Assembly (NCBI GenBank): GCA_001687465.1
Contig: LVLI01000308.1
Location: 1-64,000 of the forward strand
Reading direction: 5' to 3'
Source of the DNA: Halocafeteria seosinensis
Taxonomy: Eukaryota > Sar > Bigyra > Bicosoecida
Length of the DNA stretch: 64,000 bases
In this document: piece by piece, positions 10,801 through 20,930 of the stretch
Position numbering within the stretch: the first letter of the stretch is position 1
Layout: the number at the start of each line of letters is the position of its first letter
Translations under genes and position numbers: made by a program
Notes under the pieces: generated by a model
The model's database searches: none
The model's input: the letters and a program-made list of their open reading frames with translations, nothing else
What the model was told of the DNA's origin: nothing

Positions 10801-11586
10801 TTCACGGAGAGCGTTGAGTCGACACTGGTTAGATGTTTGCCCTCCATCATCAATGTAGGTTGATCCTCCTTGACTCGAATGAGATCCTTGGCGATCGGTC
10901 GATGAGTTTGCTTCCGAGGGAATAATACGCGATGCTTCACAGTGACTGTCATTGACAATCTGAAGTTGACACGGTAAGGTCACGTTAGCTTGGTGATACA
11001 GTTTAACTATTCGCTCCTGTATTTCCATGATAGATTCACCATTCTCCCCATTTCTGTCTTGGGGAAGGCTTCCCTTCTTCCCGGAATGTACGGATATGTC
11101 GTCCAGCACTGCTTCCAATGCGTCCAAGACATTGGTCAATGAACTCACTGTGGCCCCTCGGTGTTGCTGATGTTCGGCCAGTTGGGTCAGATAGCCCAAA
11201 ATGCGAAATTTGCAGTTCTCATCCTGCGTATCTGCAGCGGTGTAAATCATGGAGAAAGTTTGCAAAAACTCTTGAAAAACTTGATTCTCGAACAATTCCG
11301 TGGTCAGAGTGGAATTGTCGCGTGATACGGCGGTCTTCAGCACCTCCTCCATGAGGGGAATCGCCTCATTTGGCTCATCCAACTGCTTCAGTTTTTCCAT
11401 ATATTGTTGCACATGTTCCATCGAAGGTATCCATCCGGAATTGCCACTGTACACTCTATATTGAGTGGTATACGGCCCTATAATGGTCCATTTCGTGACG
11501 GAGGGGGTCGTACACATGGACGAAGATGAAGTCGCAGGAAGCGCACACACCTTTCCCAAGACCCTTCCACATCGTATCCGCTTCAT
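7822..11586 (-). CDS. large unrecognised intronless protein, 1254 residues
   Basis: Open frame from ATG 11586 to TAG 7822-7824. I do not recognise it. The first 25 residues are basic and hydroxylated (MKRIRCGRVLGKV...) and could be a mitochondrial or other targeting peptide. The remainder looks mainly helical, with many Leu-rich and Ala-rich stretches, a Ser-rich low-complexity part near residues 600-690, and no convincing transmembrane segment. A helical-solenoid scaffold is possible, but nothing proves it. It is convergent with CPT2, leaving only 43 bp between the two stop codons, so the 3' ends of the transcripts probably overlap. The lack of introns contrasts with the 8-exon CPT2 next to it. 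Confidence 0.8.
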   Translation of the reverse strand: MKRIRCGRVLGKVCALPATSSSSMCTTPSVTKWTIIGPYTTQYRVYSGNSGWIPSMEHVQQYMEKLKQLDEPNEAIPLMEEVLKTAVSRDNSTLTTELFENQVFQEFLQTFSMIYTAADTQDENCKFRILGYLTQLAEHQQHRGATVSSLTNVLDALEAVLDDISVHSGKKGSLPQDRNGENGESIMEIQERIVKLYHQANVTLPCQLQIVNDSHCEASRIIPSEANSSTDRQGSHSSQGGSTYIDDGGQTSNQCRLNALRERIQKSSLPLVRLLERTYNCNVGDDDRLRFLLKDEKRFGKVLTQTPGMNGECRMSIAELLIRAQADYFQIMDTMESEDASASNKWKVVTSSLADFRRMLEQINLQFTTDNVDGRGTDIHRVLNSKMVVALFGKLGHRFDETFTLETESELALCWTLLEAQSDVVDRLFGGQNENLPIPFTLAKSIDSVVKKIEAVCIPALGLSDDRPRVLRQDKHKRYNKVISQLQHFTTNLPGEALDRAAQQGIQSQNALRLAKTLSRTRTLLLKHGISNSYPPGANEGQNPRAHNALPVIARHIGELQAVCSLLYTALRGGPSGHLRPHSHLQPVSAISSATKAKSLLSGQSVRQMSSAASSIVSNDSFPPFSTKLSQIFSSECSPQDIIQLLNAVETICQGFQRSDEGTPTRRQMFEGFSSPLKGFEQRVHADSSIRFSNLFLPVGMAPPRETSKDPSHSKRSAEEVARKTLLLLVSENLPWRSFVTTWHGGQPLLGSEWLRAMSEYLILLRSLSGGLEYQMYVDIAHSLNDALLQDRSCWEPLIYPIGSDAFDPTDCVLPANHLFERKQKVVDGEMQPSKSARSVSVKQPKGFYRVSSAGRGVVQGSWKSPSSPPRNFRFDNLYASSSLAPDQGTRFTACGHSVEVAELLSLMIQSVPSLAPLYEGDVLFKESSRIVLKVFSSIIQWVDVDSTEYQSLAELLGELPGQDGFLDLMKFINHFEVTSIQRLLTWLIRSTSEKSPEAQLIGIQYLCDIICNRTLTAVAAHCFSPFLSDNGSSGNTMMRDHFGRGYGLGLNLNCNEQSSAYLTIQRTLENTTEDEGIADAVGAMAILSSMPGWARAALRSGVFDRNVHENFVDNGLLSLENQELRNFVLAIQTLEARLADVQQHRSFSLNGRLPLSVPDCTHRLHVLAKWVANQQQKYGYGGENISSHNRIEGVGEFALQAVSKLFAPPRDLRLQPTLTSTVKPRHSTKRNIEASHFVQDAMERVFQTVYRND

Positions 11587-12197
11587 GACCTGATGAAGAC
11601 TCCATCCAACTCGAAAAACACGCGCACTACGCTGTTAAACCATCGTGTACAGCCGCTGAAGGGTCTGACGCAATCAGCTGAAGCGGCAACTTCACAACTC
11701 GCCATATAGTTTGTTCGGTTCAGTTCCAAAAGTTCAGAACTTTGTTTGGATGCACCAAGCAGCATAGGTAGGTCATGAGTGATGTGACAGAGAACGCGAA
11801 AGGTGTAGCAGTGTGATGATGTATGTTTGCACAGTGGCATTCGTTCGGTTGAATACCACGGATTGCTTTGAATTGACGGGCACATGGAAGGTTGCAACAC
11901 TTCCATTTCTGAGATGCCAAAGCTCTCTCTATACATAGATAGCAGGCACGCAACTAAGCTTTTGCCAAAGATTGTTTCCTCCTTACCTTAGTAGTTGTAT
12001 TTCAGTTGCCAGCTCATACCTAGAAACACGCTTGTGGTGAGGTAACGATTCCCGACCAACTTCACAAGGCTTGTGAAGTTCCCATCGTGCGAAGAATTTT
12101 TCTCAGTCACTTGCAAGTGATATAAAGGGTTTGCATCGTTCGAAAATACATGTAGTCGTCCTAATTTGCTTGTCTTTGACCTTTCGGTTTCTTTGTC
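11587..12197. promoter_or_regulatory. divergent intergenic region; probable 5' exon of the sirtuin not resolved
   Basis: This stretch lies between the start of the minus-strand orphan and the sirtuin frame. It must contain the sirtuin promoter and probably its first exon. A pyrimidine-rich run just before 12198 would fit a splice acceptor. Several ATGs occur (for example 11914), but none leads into the sirtuin frame without an intron I can justify. Confidence 0.4.
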
Positions 12198-13142
12198 TTG
12201 GTGGATAGAACTGAAGCAGACGACTTCCGACGAATTGTTGGTGAAGACCGAACCAAGAAACTAATCAAGTTGGAGTTGGATGATGGATCTACCGTATGGA
12301 TTGAGCGAAAAGCGCTGAAAGGAGAGCCGGCATTGGAAGAGTGGGATGACTTGGAGGATCCCGAACAGGAAACGGAGTGCTCGCAAGAGGAATTGAACGC
12401 CTCGGTGAAGAAAATTGCAGAATGGATGCAGGAAGCGAAGCATCGAGGAATTGTCTTCCACGCCGGAGCAGGGATTTCTACTTTAAGTGGTATCCCTGAT
12501 TTTCGAGGTCCTAATGGTCTTTGGACCAAAGCGAGATCCGACATCACCGAGTTTGACCTCAACAAGGTCAAGCCTTCATATACTCACTGGGCTCTTTCGG
12601 CTCTAGAGAAGGAGCACTTTATCGACGGGATCATAACTCAAAATTATGACGGCCTCTTTAAGCATGCTGGATTTCCCCAAGCGAAGATGGCAGAAGTCCA
12701 CGGCAATATCTTTATTGAATATTGCCCTACCTGCGAACGTGAGTACCACCGCAATTTCACTGTGCCCCGAGAGGACGATGCACCACCTCTACCGGAAGAC
12801 AATCGACTCAAAGGCAAGCCTTTTGATCATCGTACGGGAAGGAAGTGCGACTGTGGAGATTTTCTTCATGACCATATCGTGCACTTTACAGAGGACTTAA
12901 ACCATATTGAAAAAGCAGAGAAACTGGCCAGGGAAGCGTACCTATCGATAGTAGTTGGGACCAAGTTGCAAGTAACTCCATCTAGTGAATGGCCGTTCCT
13001 AGCGAAGAAAAGGGTGATCGTCAATTTACAAAAAACGGGAAAGGAGAGAAAAGCTCATGCCGTAGTGTTTGCACGCTCAGATAGGTTCTTCGAGGCCCTG
13101 ATGAGGGAGTTAGGCATTGAGGTGCAGGTGCCTCCTTCCTAG
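12198..13142 (+). CDS. SIRT7-like sirtuin (NAD-dependent protein deacylase), 5' end unresolved
   Basis: The frame is open from 12198 and ends at TAG 13140-13142, about 314 codons. Sirtuins remove acyl groups from lysine using NAD. Motifs in order: GAGISTLSGIPDFRGPNGLW (NAD-binding), TQNYDGLFKHAGFP, the catalytic His in VHGN, a zinc site CPTC ... CDCG, then HDHIVHF, VVGTKLQVTP and IVNLQ. IVHF, IVNLQ and the ELG ending are closest to SIRT7-type class IV enzymes as I know them. Oddities: the second zinc pair is CxC rather than CxxC; the usual GTS/GSS serine is Lys (GTK); and Tyr replaces the usual Val/Ile in TQNxDGL. No ATG opens the frame: the first codon is TTG and the first in-frame ATG, at 12426, lies just before the NAD motif. 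A short upstream exon is therefore likely. Confidence 0.88.
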   Translation: MVDRTEADDFRRIVGEDRTKKLIKLELDDGSTVWIERKALKGEPALEEWDDLEDPEQETECSQEELNASVKKIAEWMQEAKHRGIVFHAGAGISTLSGIPDFRGPNGLWTKARSDITEFDLNKVKPSYTHWALSALEKEHFIDGIITQNYDGLFKHAGFPQAKMAEVHGNIFIEYCPTCEREYHRNFTVPREDDAPPLPEDNRLKGKPFDHRTGRKCDCGDFLHDHIVHFTEDLNHIEKAEKLAREAYLSIVVGTKLQVTPSSEWPFLAKKRVIVNLQKTGKERKAHAVVFARSDRFFEALMRELGIEVQVPPS

Positions 13143-13359
13143 GGAGGAGTCAAAGAAAATTGTGCTTCCTGTCTGTAGAAGTGTTCGTCACTCTACTGGT
13201 ACTTTTTTGTGCACGAACAGATGCTGGTGACGCCGCTGATTGCACAAATCCGAAACCCAAGTGAGGTGACTAGAACTGATATAGCACCACTACAGTAAGA
13301 GTATTCGGAGCCTATGCAGTCCATTCCTCCACCTATCATCAATATAGAGCTCCAGTTGT
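13143..13359. other. intergenic, nothing recognised
   Basis: This short stretch downstream of the sirtuin stop holds only overlapping minor frames. It presumably contains the sirtuin 3' untranslated region. Confidence 0.4.
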
Positions 13360-13781
13360 CTAGCCTTCGACACTGTTGTTTACGTCGCATAGTCGTTCGA
13401 TTTCCCAGAGAAACCGATTTGCACATGAATGGAAACTTTCAGTTCCAGTCCACCCGGTATACGTGTCCTTGCCTCCCCCAACTTGGTAATCGCTAATTCC
13501 GCGAGCAGTTACAGTACTCCCCTCATTCATTGCTGCACCTTCAAACAACGCCATACTTTGCAGAGACTGAGGCTTGGAGATTAAATGCACCCCAGCCCTG
13601 GGTTGGCCCTTCACTGTGCTACCAGAGCGTGAGTGAAAGCGGAAGTACTCACGTTGACCATTCTGACAGGTCCGGAACATTACCTGGTATTCTGTGCCGT
13701 TAGATCAATTTCGAAGCCCTGGCCATCGGGGACTTCCACTTTGTCACTCTTTAGAGTGATGTAGCTACATATTTCTGCCAT
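13360..13781 (-). pseudogene. possible small gene broken by a one-base shift
   Basis: An ATG at 13781 opens 33 codons (beginning MAEICSYITLKSDK) that end in TAA at 13682-13680. A frame offset by one base continues at once for 106 codons to 13360. The junction is protein-like in both frames, as if a single base had been gained or lost. The only GT...AG pair at the junction would make a 21-nt intron, far shorter than any other intron here (61-110 nt). I do not recognise the product. It may be a real gene with an unusual structure, a pseudogene, or a sequencing error. Confidence 0.3.
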
Positions 13782-13989
13782 TCCTTTTGTCTTTCGTCCA
13801 AGTTAAACGACTGCGCCACGTTTCACCATCATCTACTCGAATGGGTTCAGTGTTTTCGCCGATATCTCCGCGTAGATCTCTTGTTCGTGTAGTGAGAAAC
13901 AGAAATATCATACTGGTATGGTTAATGGCGGGGCTACTAGTACTCGAGCAACGGTTAAGTCCAAAGAACAAGCTGCGACTGGAGTGTTG

Positions 13990-14345
13990 GTGCAGTTTCC
14001 CTCTGTGTATTAGTACTGCTCCTACCGGAAGACGTGTAGGCTACAGGCTACCCTACGCTTTGTGCGGGGTGAACCTCGCCCGGAACGCTCCAGCATCTTC
14101 ACGTTGTGGCGCATCACCGCGACAGAGAGTTTGGCCGTCATCAGGTTTCGAAAGTTCCTCATCTCCCTTGTTCGGTGCTTTCCTGGCAATTATCTTGAGG
14201 AACTTGATCGCGTCTTCTCCGAAGCCGTCCTTCGCCTCTATTACGAACGGGATAATTTCCGTGTGGTGGTCCCTCAAATATCCTGAATATCCGTATTTGG
14301 TCCGCTTCATCTGCGATGGTGCACCCTGTTGCGCGGGTGATACAA
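13990..14345 (-). mobile_element. LINE (non-LTR retrotransposon) 3' fragment
   Basis: Minus-strand translation contains MKRTKYG...LRDHHTEIIPF, GFGEDAIKFLKIIARK and, in another frame, AKLSVAVMRHN. The same phrases occur on the plus strand near 59140-59330. Known: such a segment downstream of reverse transcriptase is usual in the C-terminal region of LINE-type ORFs. Nucleotide similarity continues to a shared 3' end around gagcagtactaatacac (read on the minus strand) and then stops. Only the tail of the element is present and its frames are shifted, so it is dead and 5'-truncated. Confidence 0.65.
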
Positions 14346-15738
14346 GGGAGGAGGAATATACCATGGTATTAGGGCAGCAGCAGGAGACATGCATTCAATC
14401 ACGGTATGCAATCTTCCGTCGTTGTCATTTGAGGGAAGGTTTCCTCCAGCAAGCAAGAACAAGCTGCGGAACTGCACCTAGTTTGCGTGGAGTCACGAGG
14501 AGGATGAAAGCGCAAATCAGAGTTTATTAGAGCCTGACAAGGCATTCAACCGGTTACATAGAATGCACATGCAGCTTAAGAAACGCATCGACCTCAAAAA
14601 TGGTCTCTGCCCGGCAGGCATGATGATGAATGTTGCGAGCTCTGTTTGTTCGATCGTCTCCAACCCATCTAGAAGACACTGATAGTCAGTGATAGAAGGG
14701 AAATCCTGTTATCCCCAGCTTGTCTGGTTCGGCGACACTGGTCATTCATAAGCGCTCCCCGGGGTTGAAATCCAGTGAACCTCTGTGACGTATTGCAGCA
14801 AAACGAACAACGCGACTGTTGGTTCCTTTAGAGTCCCGGGTTCTATGTGCGTTTTTCTATCCTCTGAGTTATCTGTGTACAGTTAGACTAAAGTGAGCTC
14901 TCATGCTTAGTCACAACAGCCAATTTAGAACGCAGCAATTTTGACGTCGAATTGCGTATCCCCCGTCGCATCATGGCCAAGCTGGTTTCCCTGGAAGGTG
15001 GTAAACTCGAGCTGACCCAAGTAATGGACCAATACACATGAATACACTGAAGATGAGAAGGTAAACCGAGCCAACAGACAAATCGATACTCCACCAGTGG
15101 AGGCCGTGAAAACTCGTTTGTTTCAATATGGAACTATCGGGAACTGATAATGGCCAAGCGGTCTATAACGTTGATGGGCCACAACGTGGGCGATACCCGT
15201 GAGATTGCCGCCCTAGCGGTCCGGAATTCCAGTGGCCTTGACATCTTACTCAATAGCTGAAAGCAACCGACCACCCTGACTGCTGGATGTCCTACCCACT
15301 AACTGGCTGCGAACGAGTCTGCTACCAAGTCTGAAACTAAGCTGGATAAGCCAAGGCTTTGCAGCTCAGGTTGGTAAATCGACAGGAGGAACACAGGAGC
15401 AAACCTTGTTTGGAAGGTTTGAACCCGGTGAATGACGAAGTTCCCCCCCCCCCCNGGCGCCGCGAGACAGCACGGAGTTCAACAAGGTGCGGCGTCAGGG
15501 TCGTACCGACTCGTATAGAGCTTCCACACCATTCAGTGTTGGTTATTTTCGTATTTTCGCAATGAGGGTGGCTAGATACGGAACAAATGAGTGACGTCAG
15601 TGAATAGTGCTGTTTGTATGTATGTATTGAGAGGGACGCGCGCAAGCACCCCCCCCGGTCCAATATCCCGCGGACAGCCCTAGGTCTGGCTTCTTTCAAG
15701 GCTCTCCACGACATATAGAGACAGCTGGCACCCTTACG
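14346..15738. other. gene-poor stretch with poly-C tract
   Basis: No convincing gene was found. Bases 15442-15454 are a run of C followed by an N at 15455, and a second C-rich run lies near 15650. The open frames across them on both strands are short and low in coding quality. The last part upstream of 15739 must hold the promoter of the CD36-family gene. Confidence 0.45.
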
Positions 15739-18135
15739 ATGAATGGGAAATTACCCCAAGGCTACGGTCCCAAGGGACCGCAGAGCCTGAATGACCCACA
15801 GCCGGTGAATGAACTCACATACCCTCCTCAGGATCTGGACGATGACAGCCGTAAAGCCCTATTAGGCAAGCAAATGACCTCCAAGAAGAAAGAGTGTCTG
15901 TACACTCTTTCCTTTATTCTCCTCTTTTGTGGACTGGGCATGATCCTCGCGTCCGTATTTGTGCCGCCGTACATCCATAAACAAATTAAAGAGGGAGTAA
16001 GGAAAGCGGTGGTCCTGGATGGCCCCAATTCCGAGGGATACTCGTCCTGGGCTTCCTCAGAGGACAAGGACTCCCCCGTGATTAGCTATTATGTGTAAGT
16101 TGTCATTCTCGAAGTTCCAAACAACACGGCTGGCTGTTAGATACTGTTCTTATTCCTCCCAGATACTTGTTTAATGTCACTAACCCGGAGGAAGTGACCC
16201 ACAACGCGAGTAAGCCTATCCTAGAAGAAGTGGGTCCTATTAAATTGCGATATCGCTATCGCAAATATAACGTCAAATTTATGAATGACAACGAGATTGC
16301 AAGGTAAACGATAATTGGTTACATTGAAGTCAGAGTTGCCGCTTGGTACAAGCCTCTCTCTTCTCTATCTTACAGGTTTATGCTCTGGGAATTCTACACC
16401 ATTGATGACGATGAACCGACTCGTGATCTCTTGTTACAAAACGTGACTACAGTAAATGTACCGTTCTTAGTTACTCAGGGATTCGCCCATGACATACTAG
16501 AGTATCTTGCTTGCCGCGTACAACCGGGATTCAAGGAGGCACTCAAGGAGGCACAGTCGAAGTTGTTGGAGTCAAGAACGATTCATGTACGTGAAGTTAT
16601 TGTGGTAAATTCTTTGGAGATACTATCCGTATATTTCTGACTGTACGCTTCTTCCAGGAATTACTGTTTGGTTTCCAAAACCCGTTGATAGGCAACTTTA
16701 GTGGTAAGAGAGAGTAACACGTTCATGGCCTCGTACTTTGGGCCGCTTGACTATTTGCCTGCATTTTTGGCCATCCAGGATTATTAGGCAATGAGTCTCA
16801 AAATGCCAATAAAAACAAGGAGGAATACATTGAAATCGATACTGGTAAGTAAATGAGTTTTCTCCGTTGCAGCGTTCTGGGTCTCAGTTGAAAGATTCTT
16901 GTCTTACGCTTCAGGAAAAGCCAACGTCGACAATGCCCACCAATACCGTATTTGGAACAACTATCCCAGTATAAAATGTCTCCCTGGACGACTCACCCCA
17001 CTTGGAGGGATTTCGGGAACAACTCCCGTTTCTGCATGGGATAATTCTCTGCCATCCACAGGATGGAAAGTCATGGGGACGAGTGGTACTCAATTCAAGC
17101 CAGGATTCACCAAGGATGATTCACCGACTGTATTCGGTAAGGGCATGTTTTTAGTTTAATTGTGTGTAGGGAACATTTTGCACACAACGGAAGAGAACTT
17201 GCTTGCAGAGGATACTATGTACCGTCACTTTACTTTGAAGTATGGAAATGTTGATCCCGAAATTAAGGGAATCACCACGTATCGCTTTCGATTGCCTCAG
17301 TCAGCAGTCCTGAATGCCTCTGCTAATCCTGATAACAGCGTTGTACGTGTATATAACATGCGCTATGGTATAATGCAGTTTGGGTTGATCGAATTGTTCT
17401 CCTTCTTTGCATTGGCAGTATTTTGCTGATGGACCCTCCGGGCTGTTGAACGTCAGTCGTTGTGAGCACAATATGTAAGGATGCCATGGTTTTCATTGGT
17501 TCCAATGTTGGGAACTGTTGATTAATGGTGGTTATTGCAGGCCTCTATTCTTTTCTCAACCATACTTTTATCAGGGGGATCCGGGGCTACGAACCAACGT
17601 CAGTTTGGACGCTTCCCCGCCCAATATGAAAGAGAAATACGACACGTGAGTGCCGTCCGATCTGATATTTTTTTGACGTTTGTTTTAACGTATGTTTCCT
17701 GGGGTGGATACGCGCTTTATTTGCAGATATCTAGATATTGAACCCCACAGTGGAACCCCGTTTCGAGTTTCTGAGAGACTGCAACTCAATGCAAAAATCT
17801 CGCATGGACTCTGCTACGATTGTGGCTCTGGGAAGACCTACACGTGCTTCCCGAACACACTGAATGGGACATATTTGCCTTTGATGTGGCTATGGAAGCA
17901 TGGAGAAATCCCTGATCATTTAGCAAACAAGTTCAAAGACGGGGTATACAGGAACCAGAAGATTGCTACTGGAGTCCTCTATGGTGGCTACAGCGCCGGA
18001 GGCTTGCTCTGTGTCATAGCATTTCTGGTCATATGGTGTGTTTCCCGTCATCGTACTATATCTCCATCCAGCACCTCTAAGAAGTGGGAGGAGTCTTTAT
18101 ACAATGATGGCGCACTTTGTCAATCTCTGCTCTAA
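15739..18135 (+). CDS. CD36/LIMP-2 family scavenger receptor-like membrane protein
   Basis: Ten exons: 15739-16094, 16163-16303, 16376-16586, 16658-16703, 16779-16844, 16915-17136, 17170-17342, 17419-17474, 17541-17645 and 17727-18135. Every join keeps the frame, giving 594 residues. Known: the family has an N- and a C-terminal membrane helix around a large lumenal or extracellular domain that binds lipids, lipoproteins or lysosomal enzymes. Helices are seen at about residues 53-75 and 540-564. Family marks are YLFNVTNPEEV, KPILEEVGP, ELLFGFQNP, GITTYRF.LP and the FFSQPYFYQGDP segment, with many N-glycosylation sequons. The cytosolic N-terminus (about 52 residues, Pro/Gln-rich) is far longer than the few residues of animal CD36, and the cytosolic tail has about 30 residues. 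It could act in phagocytic or lysosomal lipid uptake, which would fit a cell with CPT2-based fatty-acid oxidation; that link is inference. Confidence 0.93.
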
Positions 18136-18352
18136 CGAGACACTTCTGGTGCGGGAAGTTACAAGTGCCACTCCCCTAGTTATTACTTGTAGGGTTGGTT
18201 TGGTGTTTTGAAAATAAAAATACATGTCTGACTTTCTGCATGCATGTATGGATGCTGAGAGCAAACCCACCGAATAAGGTTACATAACATGATTGATCTC
18301 TCTGGGATAGTTCGCTAACCTACCTACCTACAACGGAGGAAGTACTGTAGTT

Positions 18353-19043
18353 ATGGCAAGCCCCAGTGGCGATGTATCTTCCCGTCCCCCGGCAGCCTCT
18401 CCCTTTTTAGGAAGCCATCGTAAAGCTTCCTCGAGCCAACATGGCGTGGAACTGCATCCCACCGTGGCGCCTTCGGCTAGTACCATGAACACGACCTCCT
18501 CTTCCACCAGGGACCGACGCAGCTCTTCGTCAGCCATATTACAAGGCTCTTCTCGAGGCAAACACGGCGAGGACAGCAACATCATACATACTAATGGTGC
18601 TAGTAGTGGGGGTGAAAAATTACCAGAGACGACGACAGCTTCCTCCTCGGGAGGAGACGTGGAAGACAGTGTGATTCTGACTTATATACACGGCGATAGC
18701 AAGGACAAACAGCAAGACGATAGGCAGACTTCTTCCTCCACGCCGGAAGGCGCCGCCTCCTCCGGAGGCAGCGCTCTTCAACACCATGCCCAGTTTGTGA
18801 GCAATCGGACGGGAGACAGCAAGGAAGACTACTCGACACAGCACCACAGGAAGAGGCGCATTCTGCAGAAGTATGCGCAGTCCAAGAAAGGAACGGCAAA
18901 GCAGGAGTTCCAGAGCTCAGACGCCCTGGCAGATGCACAAGTCCCCTCGCGCCTGAATTATCGACCTCTTGGAGAACGAACAGCCGTGCTGAATGTACGT
19001 AGGAGGCACATATGCACGAAGTTGACAGATGGATTATTTATTG

Positions 19044-19094
<51 letters not shown>

Positions 19095-20333
19095 GCTGTG
19101 GGCCCACAACACGATTCTACTGTGAGTCGTCCAAATTATGAGGATGTCTTGAAACGAGTCAGTATTGTTATCTACCAGCATATACGACGAGGTGAACAGC
19201 AGTGTTCGGGACAGGCTCCATGGGACGCATCCCCAGCACTGAGTTCCTCTGGAGACTACGCTTCATCATCAGCCAAGAAAGCCTCACAGTCGCGGCAGCA
19301 GTACCAGCCTCCTGCGTTTGGCGATGATGATCAATGTATGACTGCGTTAGATATTGGAGAAGGAACCTCTGAGTATGATGAGGATACGTATCAGGGAGAC
19401 GAAGATTCCGACTCAGATACCAGCTCGATCGATCCACTAGATCCATGGGATGATCTTGCAGAACTCTACTACAACATATCGGCTCCTCCTACAAATGGCT
19501 TGAATGAAGCGACACTAATTTTTGATGAAGCTAAATATTTGGAATCGCAAATGTATGTAATGTCTTCCCATTATCCGCAGGTGACGTCTGCTTGGAATGT
19601 TGGAGCTCTGGTAAGAAGAATCGCCGGTATTTCGTTTTGTTATCTGGCGTAACATCTTTTTAATGCGACTTCGTATGTTTTGCTTTATTCGACAGATTGG
19701 AAGTCATATATATGTTACTCCAACTGGCAATGATATTTATGACTTCGCCTATCGCATCTTCTCTCGCGCGCATCTAACACCGGAATGTAGCATCGTTTGC
19801 CTGATATATATTGAACGGTTAATGTTTGAATGTGATGTTATCCTTCTCTCCAGAAACTGGCGACCTATTGTCATATGTGGACTGCTGCTGGCAAGCAAGG
19901 TTTGGCAAGATATTGGGGCGCTGAATCGCGAATTCTCTGACGCGTTCCCTGAGTTCCCTCTGGCGTCTATAAGTTGGATGGAGCAGGAGTTTGTTCGATT
20001 GCTGAAGTTCGACCTCTGCATCTCCGGCAGCGTTTACGCCAAATACTACTTTGCTCTGCGAGCTCTCCCAGAGAAACGAAACTTCCGTCGACGATATGTC
20101 AACCTGTTTGCCAATTACGCTCCTGGACAAAACGCAATCGAGGAGAAAAGCATGAATCTGGAGGCTCTGTATTCTAAGAGCATGTAAATGACTGTAATGC
20201 AGTTGCCAAACCATAATATACATTGTATTGCTACGTTTCTTCCTCCTTCAACAGGTCTGATGAAGTTACTCCGGACTTTACATGTTGCCTTTATGGAATC
20301 TACAACGTACACTGCCTTAGAGGATCATTTTGA
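18353..20333 (+). CDS. cyclin Y family protein
   Basis: Four exons: 18353-18994, 19095-19610, 19696-20183 and 20255-20333, giving 574 residues (human CCNY has 341). Known: cyclin Y binds CDK14/CDK16 and in animals brings the kinase to the plasma membrane. Conserved parts are KYAQSKKGTAKQ, the DSTVSRPNYEDVLK segment before the cyclin box, and the box itself: ECSIVCLIYIERL, NWRPIVICGLLLASKVW.D and SVYAKYYFALRAL. The first ~200 residues are Ser-rich and disordered-looking. An acidic insert (DEDTYQGDEDSDSD) separates the VSIVIYQHI helix from the rest of the box. The N-terminus MASPSG lacks the MG needed for N-myristoylation. The last exon adds 26 residues; without that splice the frame would stop at the TAA at 20185-20187, so the C-terminus is uncertain. 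Confidence 0.93.
19043..19092 (+). repeat. (TA)n(TG)n microsatellite in cyclin Y intron 1
   Basis: About 19 bases of TA repeats followed by about 30 bases of TG repeats run directly into the splice acceptor at 19093-19094 (GCAG). The usual pyrimidine tract of the 3' splice site is replaced by the TG array. Confidence 0.9.
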
Positions 20334-20930
20334 AACAGTTTTGAACTTCGCACAATGAAAATGCCATGTTCGAAGTACTCTGGTGCATCGTACGTGTTAC
20401 AAGGATGGACCGTTCCGGCTTGTTGCGGGAGCTGGTTTTGCCGGTCATGTCCCATCTGGATGGAAGTTCCCGGCTTGTGCGGGATCTGGTCATGCCCCGC
20501 GGAGACTGTCTGGTCTGACGCCGTGCCTTTCACCATCCGCGAACTGGTGTTCACCACAAGTCATGAATTCTCTAGATTGTTTTCCTGCTGGAACTTAACT
20601 TGGTAATGAGTAATCTGCACTCTTTTCCTATACCTTGGTACAGAGTGTATACCGTGTTTAGTCCCTCCTGTTGTCCTCTTGGCGTTGGGTAACGCCTATC
20701 GCACTACTTTTACTTTTGGAAAATCCCCCATTTCTTCCCTTTTATACATTTGTTCTGCATATTTAAGCGATAATATTCACTAGCGATTTTGTTAGCACTC
20801 TTTGGTCTGGGTTGTCCGCAGAAGCATACCTGCAGCGGACAGCAAGAGTGAGTTGTCGAAATTGGCTACCACCGCAACAATTATTATAAGCTATCCGCAG
20901 GACCAGAACCGCTGTCCCTTAGCAAACGGG
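20334..20930. other. intergenic region with two-copy imperfect direct repeat
   Basis: Bases 20404-20457 and 20458-20507 are imperfect copies of about 50-54 bp; both begin ggatgg and contain cggcttg, gcggga, ctggt and catg. They lie downstream of the cyclin Y stop, probably in its 3' untranslated region. The rest must hold the promoter of the next gene; no RNA gene was seen. Confidence 0.45.

Noticed and set aside
13787-14530. 247-codon plus-strand frame
   Set aside because: It is antisense to the LINE fragment at 13990-14345, and its start region has no features.
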